From the NCBI GenBank assembly GCA_902550635.1, contig CACCZY010000003.1, positions 1 to 64,000 on the forward strand: a DNA stretch of 64,000 nt, read 5' to 3'. This DNA comes from an uncultured Pelagibacteraceae bacterium. Its GTDB lineage: Bacteria; Pseudomonadota; Alphaproteobacteria; Pelagibacterales; Pelagibacteraceae. Below are positions 11,953 to 22,893 of the stretch, piece after piece (the stretch's first letter is position 1; every line of letters begins with the position of its first letter). Position numbers and translations under genes: made by a program. The notes under the pieces are model-generated. The model was not told the origin of the DNA. It worked only from the letters and a program-made list of their open reading frames with translations, and searched no databases.

Positions 11953-14337
11953 TTATTGAATGCTAGCTTGAGTTTTTTCGTCTCTTTTGCTTTTTGAAAT
12001 GTTTTCAACATCATTCCATTCAACTTTTTTTAACTCTTTTGTAAGAGCTATTTTTATAACTTGATCTGCCGTTTCAACAGGTATTAGTTTAATATCTTCT
12101 TTAACTTTTTTTGGAATTTCAACTAGATCTTTTTCATTATCTTTAGGTATAAGTACTGTTTTAATTCCAGCTCTATGAGCAGCTAAAAGTTTTTCTTTCA
12201 AGCCTCCTATTGGAAGAACTTGACCTGTAACAGTCACCTCGCCTGTCATAGCTATTTCTCTGTTTACAGGTATTTTAGTAATAGAAGAAACTATAGATGT
12301 TACCATAGCAACACCAGCTGATGGTCCATCCTTAGGGGTAGCTCCTTCGGGTACATGAATATGGAAGTCTTTCTTTTCAAAGATCGGAGGTATTATTCCA
12401 TATTCAAGACTTTTAGATCTTACAAAAGATTTTGCTGCTTTAACAGACTCTTGCATTACATCGCCTAGTTTACCGGTAATTGACATTTTTCCTTTTCCGG
12501 GCATGTTAACTGTTTCAATTTTTAAAATTTCACCTCCAAATTCAGTCCAAGCTAAACCTGTAACAATTCCAACTTTATTTTCATTTTCTAATTCACCAAA
12601 TTTGAATTTTTTAATTCCAAGAAAGTCTTTTAAGTTTTTTTCATCTACTTCAACTTTGGAAGTTTCATTATTAACAATTTTTTTCACAGATTTTCTTGCA
12701 ATTTTAGATATTTCTCTTTCTAAATTTCTTACACCAGATTCTTTTGTATAACTTCTAATTAGTTCTTTGATAGTTCCGTCTTTAATATCAAGCTCTCCTT
12801 CTTTAACTCCATTATCTTTAATTTGTTTTGGTAAAAGATACTTATTCGCAATATTAATTTTTTCGTCTTCCGTGTATCCTGGGATTCTTATTACTTCCAT
12901 TCTATCTAATAATGGTGGAAGAATATTTAATGTATTTGCAGTAGTTACAAACAAAACATCAGATAAATCGTAATCAACTTCTAAATAATGGTCATTAAAA
13001 GTTTTATTCTGTTCAGGATCTAAAGCTTCTAAAAGAGCAGAAGATGGGTCTCCTCGATAATCGTTTCCAATTTTGTCAACTTCATCTAATAAGAATAAAG
13101 GATTTTTTGTACCCGCTTTTTTCATCATTTGAAGAATTTTTCCAGGTAATGATCCTATGTAAGTTCTTCTATGACCTCTTATTTCAGCTTCATCTCTAAC
13201 GCCACCCAAAGACATTCTAACAAATTGTCTGTTAGTAGCTCTAGCAATAGATTTTCCTAAAGAAGTTTTTCCCACTCCTGGAGGTCCTACTAAGCATAGT
13301 ATTGGACCTTTTATCTTTTGCATACGTTTTTGAACTGCAAGAAATTCAATAATTCTTTCTTTAACCTTTTCTAAGCCAAAGTGATCTTGGTCCAAAACTT
13401 TCATTGCTTTTGATAAATCAATATCAACTTGATCTTTTTTGTACCATGGTATGTCAATCATCCAATCAAGATAGTTTCTTACTACCGTGGCCTCTGCAGA
13501 CATTGGGCTCATGTTTCTTAATTTTTTTAACTCTGACATACATTTTTTTTGAACCTCTTTAGGCATTTTCGCTTTTAAAATTGCTTTATTAAGATTTGAA
13601 GTTTCATCTTTACCTTCTTCAATTTCTCCTAATTCTTTTTGAATGGCTTTTAATTGTTCATTTAAATAATATTCTCTTTGAGTTTTTTCCATTTGAGTTT
13701 TTACTCTTCCTCTAATTCTTTTTTCAACTCCAATTATACTAGCTTCATTTTCGATTATTTTGATAATACCCTCTAATCTTTTTTTTACATCCAATGTTTC
13801 AAATAATTGCTGCTTTTCAGAAATAGTTGAGTTTAAATGAGAAGCAAGGTTATCAGCAATCTGCGATGAACTTTTCATTTGCTTAATGTTTGAAATTACA
13901 TCTTGAGAAACTTTTTTATTAATTGATGAAAGTTTTTCTAATCTTTTAATAGCAGTAATAGCTAATGGAAATAAATCTTCTTGAGTTTTATTATCATTAA
14001 TCTGTTCGTAAGTACAAGAAATAAAATTTTCTTCTTCTTTAAATTTTAAAATTTTTACTCTTTTTTTGCCTTCCACCAAAACTTTAACTGTTCCATCTGG
14101 TAGTTTCAGCAATTGCAATATACTACTCTCACATCCGTATAGAAAAATGTCATTTTCTTTAGGATCGTCTACTTCAGAATTTTTTTGCGTAACTAATATA
14201 ATTTTTTTGTCATTTTTCATGACCTCATTTAGAGCATTTATTGATTTATCTCTTCCAACAAATAAAGGTATTACCATGCTTGGAAATACCACTATATCTC
14301 TCAATGGCAATAATGGGTGTGTTAACTTAACTTCCAT
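11953..14337 (-). CDS. lon: ATP-dependent protease Lon
   Basis: GPPGVGKTSLGKSIA, protease domain PKDGPSAGVAMVTSIVS. Confidence 0.97.
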   Translation of the reverse strand: MEVKLTHPLLPLRDIVVFPSMVIPLFVGRDKSINALNEVMKNDKKIILVTQKNSEVDDPKENDIFLYGCESSILQLLKLPDGTVKVLVEGKKRVKILKFKEEENFISCTYEQINDNKTQEDLFPLAITAIKRLEKLSSINKKVSQDVISNIKQMKSSSQIADNLASHLNSTISEKQQLFETLDVKKRLEGIIKIIENEASIIGVEKRIRGRVKTQMEKTQREYYLNEQLKAIQKELGEIEEGKDETSNLNKAILKAKMPKEVQKKCMSELKKLRNMSPMSAEATVVRNYLDWMIDIPWYKKDQVDIDLSKAMKVLDQDHFGLEKVKERIIEFLAVQKRMQKIKGPILCLVGPPGVGKTSLGKSIARATNRQFVRMSLGGVRDEAEIRGHRRTYIGSLPGKILQMMKKAGTKNPLFLLDEVDKIGNDYRGDPSSALLEALDPEQNKTFNDHYLEVDYDLSDVLFVTTANTLNILPPLLDRMEVIRIPGYTEDEKINIANKYLLPKQIKDNGVKEGELDIKDGTIKELIRSYTKESGVRNLEREISKIARKSVKKIVNNETSKVEVDEKNLKDFLGIKKFKFGELENENKVGIVTGLAWTEFGGEILKIETVNMPGKGKMSITGKLGDVMQESVKAAKSFVRSKSLEYGIIPPIFEKKDFHIHVPEGATPKDGPSAGVAMVTSIVSSITKIPVNREIAMTGEVTVTGQVLPIGGLKEKLLAAHRAGIKTVLIPKDNEKDLVEIPKKVKEDIKLIPVETADQVIKIALTKELKKVEWNDVENISKSKRDEKTQASIQ

Positions 14338-14401
14338 TTAATAAATATGGATATTAAATTAATTTTTTCAATAAAAATATTTAATTTATTAAGATTTCTG
14401 A

Positions 14402-15667
14402 TTATGCTGCTGATGATTTTTCTGTTTTGTTCTTGTTATTTTCTTTAGAATGTATGGTGATTGGTTGAGTAGTCCCTTTGGCCGCAGATTGATCAACTAC
14501 TACCTCTTCAACGTTCTTGGAGCTTGGTAAATCAAACATGCTTTTTAAAAGGATATTTTCCAATATAGATCTCAAGCCTCTAGCTCCAGTTTTTTTATTA
14601 ATTGCCTGTATAGCAATTTCTTTAACAGCTTGTTGTTTAAATGTAAGTTTTGCTCCCTCTAGTTTAAATAATTCTTGATATTGTTTTATTAAAGAATTTT
14701 TGGGTTCTAACAAAATTTTCACCAATGAACTTTCATCTAAATCTTCTAGTGTTGCAATAATTGGCAACCTTCCTATGAACTCTGGTATCAAACCGTACTT
14801 TAATAAATCTTCTGGTTCTAAACTTTTCATCCACTCGCCCGTCTTTTTATCTTCTGTAGAATTAACTTCTGCACCAAATCCAATAGCTGTACCTTTATTT
14901 CTTTGAGAAATAATTTTATCTAAACCTGCAAAAGCTCCTCCACATATAAATAATATATTTGTAGTATCAACTTGTAAAAATTCCTGTTGTGGATGTTTCC
15001 TGCCGCCTTGTGGAGGAACACTTGCTATTGTTCCTTCCATAATTTTTAATAATGCCTGTTGCACTCCTTCGCCTGAGACATCTCTTGTTATTGAAGGATT
15101 TTCAGATTTTCTACTAATCTTGTCAACTTCATCTATGTAAACTATTCCTCTTTGTGCTTTTTCTACATTATAATCTGCAGCTTGAAGTAATTTTAAAATT
15201 ATATTTTCGACATCTTCACCTACATATCCTGCCTCTGTTAATGTTGTTGCGTCTGCCATAGTAAATGGGACATCTAGTATTCTCGCTAATGTTTGTGCTA
15301 ATAATGTTTTTCCACACCCTGTTGGTCCAACTAATAATATATTAGATTTTGCTAATTCAACAGTTTTGGTTGTTTTGGTTTCATAATTCAATCTTTTATA
15401 ATGATTGTGCACAGAAACGGATAATACTTTTTTAGCATGATTTTGACCTATAACATAATCATCCAACACTTCACAAATTTCTTTGGGTGATGGTAGTCCG
15501 TCTTTTTGTTTTACGAATGTATCTTTGCTTTCCTCTTTGATTATATCCATACAAAGCTCAACACACTCGTCACATATAAAAACTGTTGGCCCTGCAATTA
15601 ATTTTTTTACTTCATGCTGGCTTTTACCGCAGAAAGAACAATATAAAATATTTTTATTATTACTCAT
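14402..15667 (-). CDS. clpX: ClpX ATPase subunit of Clp protease
   Basis: N-terminal zinc finger [33 protein letters not shown]. Confidence 0.97.
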   Translation of the reverse strand: MSNNKNILYCSFCGKSQHEVKKLIAGPTVFICDECVELCMDIIKEESKDTFVKQKDGLPSPKEICEVLDDYVIGQNHAKKVLSVSVHNHYKRLNYETKTTKTVELAKSNILLVGPTGCGKTLLAQTLARILDVPFTMADATTLTEAGYVGEDVENIILKLLQAADYNVEKAQRGIVYIDEVDKISRKSENPSITRDVSGEGVQQALLKIMEGTIASVPPQGGRKHPQQEFLQVDTTNILFICGGAFAGLDKIISQRNKGTAIGFGAEVNSTEDKKTGEWMKSLEPEDLLKYGLIPEFIGRLPIIATLEDLDESSLVKILLEPKNSLIKQYQELFKLEGAKLTFKQQAVKEIAIQAINKKTGARGLRSILENILLKSMFDLPSSKNVEEVVVDQSAAKGTTQPITIHSKENNKNKTEKSSAA

Positions 15668-15754
15668 TTTTTTTATTTCGAATCAGTTTCCTTACATTAT
15701 TACAACTTGTGATAACTAATCAAGTAAGCATTGAAATAAACAAGATCTTGTAAC

Positions 15755-16366
15755 TTAAGATCTTTTCTCCACAACTTCATCAATCAATCCAAATTTTTCT
15801 GCGTCATTAGGTGTCATAAAATTATCCCTTTCTAAAGCAGTTTTAATTTCTTCTACCCCTTTTCCTGTATGTTTTGAATAAATCTCATTTAATCTTTTTT
15901 TTAAAGAAAGAATTTCATTAGCATGTATTTCAATATCTGTTGCTTGTCCTTGAAATCCTGCGGATGGTTGATGAACCATAATTCTTGAATTTGGCAAAGA
16001 AAATCTTTTTCCCTTAGTGCCGGCTGCTAGAAGAAATGATCCCATGCTTGCTGCTTGACCTATACATAATGTGCTTATATCTGGTTTTATATATTGCATT
16101 GTGTCATAGATTCCTAAACCTGAAGTAACTAAACCACCTGGACTATTTATATAAAAATAAATTTCTTTTTTAGGATTTTCAGATTCTAAAAACAACATTT
16201 GCGCCGTAACTAAAGATGCCACGTTATCATTTATTGGTCCAACTAAAAAAATTATTCTCTCTTTTAATAGTCTTGAAAATATATCGTATGCTCTTTCCCC
16301 ACGGCTAGATTGCTCTACAACCATAGGAATTAAATTATTCATTTGTTCAAATATTTTTTCACTCAT
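15755..16366 (-). CDS. clpP: ClpP protease subunit
   Basis: [36 protein letters not shown]. Confidence 0.97.
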   Translation of the reverse strand: MSEKIFEQMNNLIPMVVEQSSRGERAYDIFSRLLKERIIFLVGPINDNVASLVTAQMLFLESENPKKEIYFYINSPGGLVTSGLGIYDTMQYIKPDISTLCIGQAASMGSFLLAAGTKGKRFSLPNSRIMVHQPSAGFQGQATDIEIHANEILSLKKRLNEIYSKHTGKGVEEIKTALERDNFMTPNDAEKFGLIDEVVEKRS

Positions 16367-16395
16367 GATTCGGTTTTTACTTATACAACTTGAGA

Positions 16396-17808
16396 TTACT
16401 TTTTGCTAACTTTTTTTGCTTTTTTGGGTTTTTTTACTAAAGAAGTTGTTTTTTTTGATGAAGTTTTATTTTTTAAATCTGCCTTGGTCTTTTCTGTTTG
16501 TTCCTTTTTTAAATGTTTTTCATTTTCTTCTTTAATTAATTTTTCTGCCTCAGACTTAGTTATTTCTTTTTTTAGAGATTTAGCTTTAGATTTAATGTGT
16601 TCTATAATTTTATTTTCATAAACAGTACCTCTAAGACTAGCCGCAGCAGATGGATTTTTTTGATAAAAATCCATTACTATTTTTTCTTGTCCAGGCATCA
16701 TTTGAGATTGTTTTAGTATTTCTCTTTGAATTTCACTATCTTCTACATTTATTTTATTTTTTTCTCCTATTTCATTTAAAATTAATCCAAGCTTAATTCT
16801 TTTTTTTGCTTTATTTTGAAATTCGGTTTTTCTTTTGTTGATATCTTCATTTTTCATACCCTGGGATAAAACAGAAACTTCCTGATCAATTAAATTTTGT
16901 GGTATTTCTTCTAATTTAATTTTTTCTAATTGCTCTAATATTTGATTTCTAGTTATATTGTCTAAAGAATTTTTATATTCTTGTTTAATTTGACTTGAAA
17001 TTAATTCTTTAAGATTTTTTAAATCTTTTGCACCTAAACTTTTAGCAAATTCATCATTTATAATTATTGCTTCAGGTTTCTTTATTTCTTTTATATCACA
17101 AACAAACTTGGCCATTTTTCCAGAAAATTCTTTATGAGGATAATTTTCAGGTAATTTAATTTCAAAAATTTTTTGATCATTTTTTTTTGTATTGGTTAAA
17201 TTTTTGTCAAAACCTTTTATAAATAAATCTTTACCTATTACTATCTGTGTATTTTTTCCATCTCCACCTTTAAAATCCTTTCCATCAATTGTTGCTTTGT
17301 AATCAAAAACAATCATGTCTCCTTCTTTTGATAACTCATTATTTGATTTAGCAATAAATCTATTTTGATTTTTCGAAATTTCTTCAATTCTTTTATCAGT
17401 TTCTTTACTATCAATTTTGACATCGTATTCATTTATATTTATTTTATTTAATGCTTTGACATCAATTTTTGGTAGTTCAGTTACAACTATTTCATATTCG
17501 AGCTCCTTATCTTCACCAAAAGATTTTAAATCTATTTTTGGTTGTCCTGCTGGTTTAATATTATTTTCCTGTAGTGCTTTAGTTGAAGTTTCTTTTAATA
17601 ATTGATCTAATACCTCACCATAAATAGCTTTTCCAAATTGCTTTTTTAAAACTTCTTTAGGAACTTTTCCTGGTCTAAACCCTTTTAATGAAATATTTTT
17701 TTTTACTTCTTCATATTTTTTATCCATATAAGTTTCGATTGTCTTTTTATCTATCAAAACTTTTATGTTTTTTTCTAAACCCTTTTTGTTCTGTACAGTT
17801 ACCTTCAT
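16396..17808 (-). CDS. tig: Trigger factor (true start [10 protein letters not shown] at 17808; the track's upstream extension is antisense-frame translation of tRNA-Leu)
   Basis: [17 protein letters not shown], PPIase FKBP-like domain; context next to clpP/clpX. Confidence 0.93.
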   Translation of the reverse strand: MKVTVQNKKGLEKNIKVLIDKKTIETYMDKKYEEVKKNISLKGFRPGKVPKEVLKKQFGKAIYGEVLDQLLKETSTKALQENNIKPAGQPKIDLKSFGEDKELEYEIVVTELPKIDVKALNKININEYDVKIDSKETDKRIEEISKNQNRFIAKSNNELSKEGDMIVFDYKATIDGKDFKGGDGKNTQIVIGKDLFIKGFDKNLTNTKKNDQKIFEIKLPENYPHKEFSGKMAKFVCDIKEIKKPEAIIINDEFAKSLGAKDLKNLKELISSQIKQEYKNSLDNITRNQILEQLEKIKLEEIPQNLIDQEVSVLSQGMKNEDINKRKTEFQNKAKKRIKLGLILNEIGEKNKINVEDSEIQREILKQSQMMPGQEKIVMDFYQKNPSAAASLRGTVYENKIIEHIKSKAKSLKKEITKSEAEKLIKEENEKHLKKEQTEKTKADLKNKTSSKKTTSLVKKPKKAKKVSKK

Positions 17809-17816
17809 ATAATTTC

Positions 17817-17902
17817 TGGTGGGCGAGAAGAGACTCGAACTCTTAAGCCTTGCGGCACTAGTTCCTAAGACTAGCGCGTATACCAATTCCGCCACTCGCC
17901 CC
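17817..17902 (-). tRNA. tRNA-Leu (TAG), CCA encoded
   Basis: Reverse complement GGGGCGAGTGGCGGAATTGGTATACGCGCTAGTCTTAGGAACTAGTGCCGCAAGGCTTAAGAGTTCGAGTCTCTTCTCGCCCACCA; class II with variable arm; anticodon loop CTTAGGA. Confidence 0.96.
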
Positions 17903-17982
17903 TTAATTAATGAGGTTTTATATAATATTGTTCACAATTGTCCAATCTGAATAATAGTGTAAAAGAATAAAAAGTTAAAAAA

Positions 17983-18240
17983 ATGATTATTTCTCCTTGT
18001 ATTAGTATATGTAAAACTGATCCAATAACTGGTTATTGTTATGGATGCGCAAGAAGTAAAGAGGAAGTAAAAATTTGGAAAGATGAAAATACTCGTGATA
18101 GTTGGAAAAAAAATAATTTACAAGAAATCCAAAAAAGAATGTATGGATGGCAACTCGAAAGTTTCAAAGAGTCTTATAATTATAAAGTAAATAATGGGAT
18201 TTCTTTGTTTAAGGAAAAAAAATTGAATGAGAAAAAGTAG
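17983..18240 (+). CDS. DUF1289-type small Cys-rich protein
   Basis: ISPCISICKTDPITGYCYGCARSKEEVKIWK. Confidence 0.8.
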   Translation: MIISPCISICKTDPITGYCYGCARSKEEVKIWKDENTRDSWKKNNLQEIQKRMYGWQLESFKESYNYKVNNGISLFKEKKLNEKK

Positions 18241-18394
18241 TATAGCAATAATAATCTATATATTTGGTTTAATTATTGGAGCGTTATTTTTTGACATATG
18301 GGAAGCTCAAAAAGGACCAAAGCAAGCATTATTAGGTGCTGGTTGGACTGCATTATTTTTAATTAGTTTATTTTTTTCAGAAAAAAAAGAATGA
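18227..18394 (+). CDS. 55-aa predicted membrane protein (not in track)
   Basis: MRKSSIAIIIYIFGLIIGALFFDIWEAQKGPKQALLGAGWTALFLISLFFSEKKE*, overlaps the end of the upstream gene by 14 nt. Confidence 0.7.
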   Translation: MRKSSIAIIIYIFGLIIGALFFDIWEAQKGPKQALLGAGWTALFLISLFFSEKKE

Positions 18395-18398
18395 CCTG

Positions 18399-19517
18399 TT
18401 GAAATTAATGAAAAAAAATTTACTTTTAGTATTATTTTCATTTTTTTTAACTGTATTGATATTAGAATTTTTTCTAGGAAATTTTTGGATAAATAACATA
18501 TCCGGTTTTAAAAATAAAAAAGATTTTGAAATCTATAAAAAATATCACTATAAATTACATCATCTAAAAGAATATCAATATGAAAAACGAAGAGATTATA
18601 AGTATAAAGAAAATCTTATTTTTTCTACATTAAATGATGATTTCTCAAATAAATCTGGAAAATCAATTTTAATTAATGGTGATTCATGGGCAGAAAATAT
18701 TTTAGAAAAAAATTTATATAGAAATGAAATAAATAAATTATTTAATGAAGTTGCACATAAATACAATTCAAATGTATTAAATTCTGGTGCTACTTCGTAT
18801 TCTTTATCACCCTTAACACTACAATTAAAAATAATTAGAGATGATTTTAATATAAATCCTGAAAGAATAATCACAATTATCGATCAAACAGATATAGGTG
18901 ATGAGATCTGTAGATACAAAAATAGAATTAAATTAGACATAAATAATCAAATATTAAATATAAATTCAGAAAAATTAGGTTTGAAGGAAGCCTATAATTT
19001 AGAATTTGTTTTCAAAAAACATGACTTAATCTATTCTTCCTATTTTAACATTTATAAATTTATAAAAATTAAAAAACTAAGCAATGAATTTGAAAAAAAA
19101 TATCATAATTATACTGGGAAAATAAGATGCAAGTGGAAAAATATAGTAGATCCATTATCGAATAATATTAATGATAACGAATTAGAGTATATTACAATTG
19201 TATTTAATAGATACCTCGATAAAGTTTTTGAAGATAAAGATTTTAAAAGATTATATCTTATTTTTCATCCACATAAAAATCATATACTAAAAAAATATAA
19301 TTTTTATTATAAAATTCTTTTTGAAAAAATAGTTAACCAATCAAATTTTAAAAATAAAATTACCATAATTGATTTTAATAATATTTTTAAAAAAACCTAT
19401 AAAATTAATAATAATTATATGTCTTTAGATCAAATATTTGTTAAAGGTGATGCGGCCTCACACTTAACGCCAAAAGCAAAATTTTTATTTTATAAAACAA
19501 TTTTTGAAAATATGTAG
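18399..19517 (+). CDS. SGNH/GDSL-like membrane-anchored protein
   Basis: N-terminal TM, ILINGDSWAENIL block I-like motif, C-terminal KGDAASHLTPKAKFLFY (D..H). Confidence 0.55.
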   Translation: MKLMKKNLLLVLFSFFLTVLILEFFLGNFWINNISGFKNKKDFEIYKKYHYKLHHLKEYQYEKRRDYKYKENLIFSTLNDDFSNKSGKSILINGDSWAENILEKNLYRNEINKLFNEVAHKYNSNVLNSGATSYSLSPLTLQLKIIRDDFNINPERIITIIDQTDIGDEICRYKNRIKLDINNQILNINSEKLGLKEAYNLEFVFKKHDLIYSSYFNIYKFIKIKKLSNEFEKKYHNYTGKIRCKWKNIVDPLSNNINDNELEYITIVFNRYLDKVFEDKDFKRLYLIFHPHKNHILKKYNFYYKILFEKIVNQSNFKNKITIIDFNNIFKKTYKINNNYMSLDQIFVKGDAASHLTPKAKFLFYKTIFENM

Positions 19518-19528
19518 TATATTTATTC

Positions 19529-20203
19529 ATGGATCTAGAATTTCAAAAATTAGAAAAAAAAATAATTAATTGTAGGAAATGTACTAGATTAGTTAAATTT
19601 CAAAAAAAAATTACTTTACACAAACGAAAACAGTATCAAGATGAAACATACTGGGGAAAACCAATCACTGGATTTGGTGATAAAAATGGTAAAATATTAT
19701 TTGTAGGATTAGCGCCAGCTGCACATGGTGGCACAAGAACTGGAAGAGTATTTACTGGAGATAAATCATCAGAATTTCTTTACAAATGTCTGTATAATGC
19801 AAAAATATCAAACCAATCTACATCAACACATATTAATGACGGGTTAAAATTAAAAAAAGCATTCATTACAACTGCTTTAAAATGTGTTCCCCCTGGCGAT
19901 AAACCTTTAAAAACTGAACTAGATAATTGTTTTAATTTTTTTAACGATGAAATTACTAAACTTAAAAATCTAAAAGTAATAGTAGCTCTTGGAAAAGTAG
20001 CTTTTGATGCATGTGTTTATTTTTATAAATCAAATTATAATTTTTTAGAAAAAATCAAATTTGGACATAATAAAATTTATAAATTACCAAATAATTCTTT
20101 GCTTGTGGGTTGTTATCATCCTAGCCCTAGAAATGTGAATACTGGTCGAATTAATGAACAAAAAATGACTAATTTATTTAAAAAAGTTTTGAAAATGGTT
20201 TAA
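19529..20203 (+). CDS. Uracil-DNA glycosylase, family 5 (UDGb)-like
   Basis: CRKCTRLVKF, LFVGLAPAAHGGTRTGRVFTGDKSSEFLY, CYHPSPRNVNTGR. Confidence 0.85.
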   Translation: MDLEFQKLEKKIINCRKCTRLVKFQKKITLHKRKQYQDETYWGKPITGFGDKNGKILFVGLAPAAHGGTRTGRVFTGDKSSEFLYKCLYNAKISNQSTSTHINDGLKLKKAFITTALKCVPPGDKPLKTELDNCFNFFNDEITKLKNLKVIVALGKVAFDACVYFYKSNYNFLEKIKFGHNKIYKLPNNSLLVGCYHPSPRNVNTGRINEQKMTNLFKKVLKMV

Positions 20204-20619
20204 ATAATTTTTTCAAAAGACTGTAAAAGAGCCTCTGGAATCTTAATAGGCTTTCCTTGACTGTTTACAGTAACTAAGACAACTTCAGATTCAGAAATTA
20301 TTTCATTATCTCTTTTTATAATTTGTTCCATTATAAAAGATACCTTTAAAATTGATTTGATTTTAGAATTTATTGTAAGAACATCCTCAAATCTTGCTGG
20401 TTTTTTATATTTTATATTGCAAGATTTAACTATTATTAATGTATTATGATCATTTAATAATTTTTTATTAGTTAAACCAAATGAATATATAATTTCAGAT
20501 CTTGCTCTTTCTAAAAATTTTAAATAATTCGCATAATAAACAACTCCGCCTGAGTCAGTGTCTTCATAATAAATCTTAACTTTGTATATAAAATTTTTTG
20601 TCATAATTTTTGATATCAA
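20200..20619 (-). CDS. ybgC: YbgC-type acyl-CoA thioesterase
   Basis: VKIYYEDTDSGGVVYYANYLKFLERARSE hotdog motif. Confidence 0.88.
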   Translation of the reverse strand: MISKIMTKNFIYKVKIYYEDTDSGGVVYYANYLKFLERARSEIIYSFGLTNKKLLNDHNTLIIVKSCNIKYKKPARFEDVLTINSKIKSILKVSFIMEQIIKRDNEIISESEVVLVTVNSQGKPIKIPEALLQSFEKII

Positions 20620-20659
20620 AATACTAAAATATTTAATACAAATGAATAATTAATTTAAA

Positions 20660-20800
20660 ATGAAAATTTATATTATCTGGTTATTAGGTGTTATTATATG
20701 GAATTTTGGTGTTCCAAATGCTTCACCTCTAGAAGATGTTGTGGTTGCTATTGTTCTTTCATTTGTCACTCTTGTATTAAAGAAATATACAAAATTATAG
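20660..20800 (+). CDS. 46-aa predicted membrane protein (not in track)
   Basis: MKIYIIWLLGVIIWNFGVPNASPLEDVVVAIVLSFVTLVLKKYTKL*. Confidence 0.6.
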   Translation: MKIYIIWLLGVIIWNFGVPNASPLEDVVVAIVLSFVTLVLKKYTKL

Positions 20801-21445
20801 TTATTCTGAGGAAAAATAAATATTTTGAAAGTAGGATATGGCTTTCATTTTTGAATTATCTGTATCTGACATTATAGCAACACCGTTTAATTCATTAACG
20901 TCCAAATCATGAAGTTTTTTAAAATGTTCTTTAACATTGGCTTTTACAGTGACCCATTCATTCAGATTGTTTTTAGTTGTTGCTAAAACATAATCTATTG
21001 ATTTTTTTGTAAAAGGACTTCTCCAGCTTTCATTTATCAAGTTATTGCTTGAAAAAACGTAATTAATAGCTCTATTAGAAAGAGCTGTTGCTCCTGTTTT
21101 TTTAACCACGAAAACTCTAGCTGCATAATCGTGTCCTTTCTTTGATTTTTCATCAATACCTTTTAGATCTTTTTCAACCTTCCAAGTTATGTTTATATAT
21201 GGTGTTTTATTTAAATTTATTATTATTTCTTTACCTAAACCGGATGCTGTACCGTTTGATACAGCTTTTAAAAGGTTGCCATTTTCATTAGTTTCTACAG
21301 AATACTTTGTTTCGTTTTTAATTTTTCTAACTTTTAAATTTTTAAGCTCATCACCACTAAATTCAAAAACCTTTTGAATCTCAGCATTTGAATATGATAA
21401 GAAAATAAAGAAAAATAAAAATAATTTTAATAGTAAAAATTGCAT
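20801..21445 (-). CDS. DUF3047-type secreted protein
   Basis: Signal peptide; ITWKVEKDLKGIDEKSKKGHDYAARVFVV and RAINYVFSSNNLINESWRSPFT. Confidence 0.75.
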   Translation of the reverse strand: MQFLLLKLFLFFFIFLSYSNAEIQKVFEFSGDELKNLKVRKIKNETKYSVETNENGNLLKAVSNGTASGLGKEIIINLNKTPYINITWKVEKDLKGIDEKSKKGHDYAARVFVVKKTGATALSNRAINYVFSSNNLINESWRSPFTKKSIDYVLATTKNNLNEWVTVKANVKEHFKKLHDLDVNELNGVAIMSDTDNSKMKAISYFQNIYFSSE

Positions 21446-21552
21446 TTTTAAGTTTCATATATGCAATTCGAAAAAAAATCAAATATATCCAAAACATACT
21501 TCTGACATTTTTTTGTCATTCTAAACACAAAATCAACATCTAAATATATGCT

Positions 21553-21759
21553 ATGAAAACTATATTAATAATTTTTTCTTTTTTACTTTTAACAAATTGT
21601 AGCACTCATACTGTAAAATTGGGTAAAAAGTGTACTAAGGTAGCATTGAATGATACCTACGAAAAATCTTTCGTCTGGATCGTTAATAGAGAGAACCTTG
21701 AAGATTTTGAAAACAAAATAAATAAAGAAAACTGTCAACTTAACGGCGAAAAACTTTGA
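21553..21759 (+). CDS. Small putative lipoprotein
   Basis: MKTILIIFSFLLLTNCSTHTVK lipobox. Confidence 0.65.
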   Translation: MKTILIIFSFLLLTNCSTHTVKLGKKCTKVALNDTYEKSFVWIVNRENLEDFENKINKENCQLNGEKL

Positions 21760-21887
21760 AAACCATTTCAATATTTATTCTGTTAGTTTATTGGTCATTA
21801 ATTATTTTAGCACCAGTTGTATCTCAAGAATCGTTTGATGTTGAAAATAAAAAAAAAATATTTCCTCTAAAAAAGCCAATTTATTAA
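21756..21887 (+). CDS. 43-aa secreted/membrane peptide, TTG start (not in track)
   Basis: (M)KTISIFILLVYWSLIILAPVVSQESFDVENKKKIFPLKKPIY*, overlaps upstream stop. Confidence 0.45.
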   Translation: MKTISIFILLVYWSLIILAPVVSQESFDVENKKKIFPLKKPIY

Positions 21888-22888
21888 GGAATAAGTATAA
21901 TTTTGGGGGCCGAGCATGATCCATCATGGATTTGTTTAAATGCTTCAGCCCCCTTGCTTAAATCCCGGTATTCTATCCAATCAAGATTACCTAATTTGCT
22001 AGTTGATAATAATTCCAGTGTTTTCTCAAAATCTTTATTTGTATAACAGTAAGTTCCAATGAAAGTTATTTCTTGCAAAGTTGCTTTTCTAAAATCAAAC
22101 TCGCCTGCTGGCTGAGTTAATCCTATATGAACAATTGATCCACCAGGTTTTATTAATTTAATAGCAGTTTGTCTTGTAATTTCTAGTCCAACAGAGTCGA
22201 TTATTAAATCAAATGAATTTTCAAGCAATAATGGATCATTTGGTTTTAAACATTTGGATCTTAAGGTGTTAGAACACACTTCTGCTCTATTTTTATTTGG
22301 TTCTGACAAAAAAATTTCACTGCAACTTTTTATTTTTTCTAAAATTAGTGCTGAAAGTAGTCCAATAGCTCCACCTCCTATAACCAGTACACGACTATTA
22401 TTTAATTTTTTTTTTAAACTATTTTCTCCTAGTTCTACTGCATGAAGTGCTACGGCTGTTGGTTCAGCTATTGGCGCTTTATTCATGTGTAATTTTTCAG
22501 GTAATTCATATATATTTTTATTAGGAATTGAAACCAACTCAGCAAAACCACCTTGTCTTTCAATTGGTCTATTCATACCTAAAAGCAATCTACTTTTACA
22601 TAAATGTTCTCTTTCATATTGGCAGTATTCACAATCTCCACAAGTTATAAGAGGATTAAGAACTACTTTTTTTCCTTTATTAATACCTTCTTGAATTGTA
22701 CCACTAATTTCATGTCCTAATATTAATGGAGGAATTCTTCTTTCATCTTTTCCGTGATATGCATGCATATCAGATCCACAAATTCCAGAAGCAGAAACTT
22801 TCACTATACTTTCTCCATTAACTAAATTCGGTTCATTAAAATTTTTATATTCTAATTTTTGAGTGTCTGTATAAACTAAAGCCTTCAT
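21884..22888 (-). CDS. Zinc-dependent medium-chain alcohol/polyol dehydrogenase
   Basis: GICGSDMHAYHGKDERRIPPLILGHEISG, CGDCEYCQYEREHLC. Confidence 0.88.
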   Translation of the reverse strand: MKALVYTDTQKLEYKNFNEPNLVNGESIVKVSASGICGSDMHAYHGKDERRIPPLILGHEISGTIQEGINKGKKVVLNPLITCGDCEYCQYEREHLCKSRLLLGMNRPIERQGGFAELVSIPNKNIYELPEKLHMNKAPIAEPTAVALHAVELGENSLKKKLNNSRVLVIGGGAIGLLSALILEKIKSCSEIFLSEPNKNRAEVCSNTLRSKCLKPNDPLLLENSFDLIIDSVGLEITRQTAIKLIKPGGSIVHIGLTQPAGEFDFRKATLQEITFIGTYCYTNKDFEKTLELLSTSKLGNLDWIEYRDLSKGAEAFKQIHDGSCSAPKIILIP

Positions 22889-22893
22889 ATTAT

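Noticed and set aside
15762-15785. Small inverted repeat AAGATCTT...AAGATCTT near the clpP stop
   Set aside because: Short, AT-rich and partly inside the coding end; not strong enough to call as a terminator.
17809-17895. N-terminal 29 aa of the Tig ORF in the track (MAELVYALVLGTSAARLKSSSLFSPTRNY)
   Set aside because: This is translation through tRNA-Leu; the real start is the ATG at 17808.
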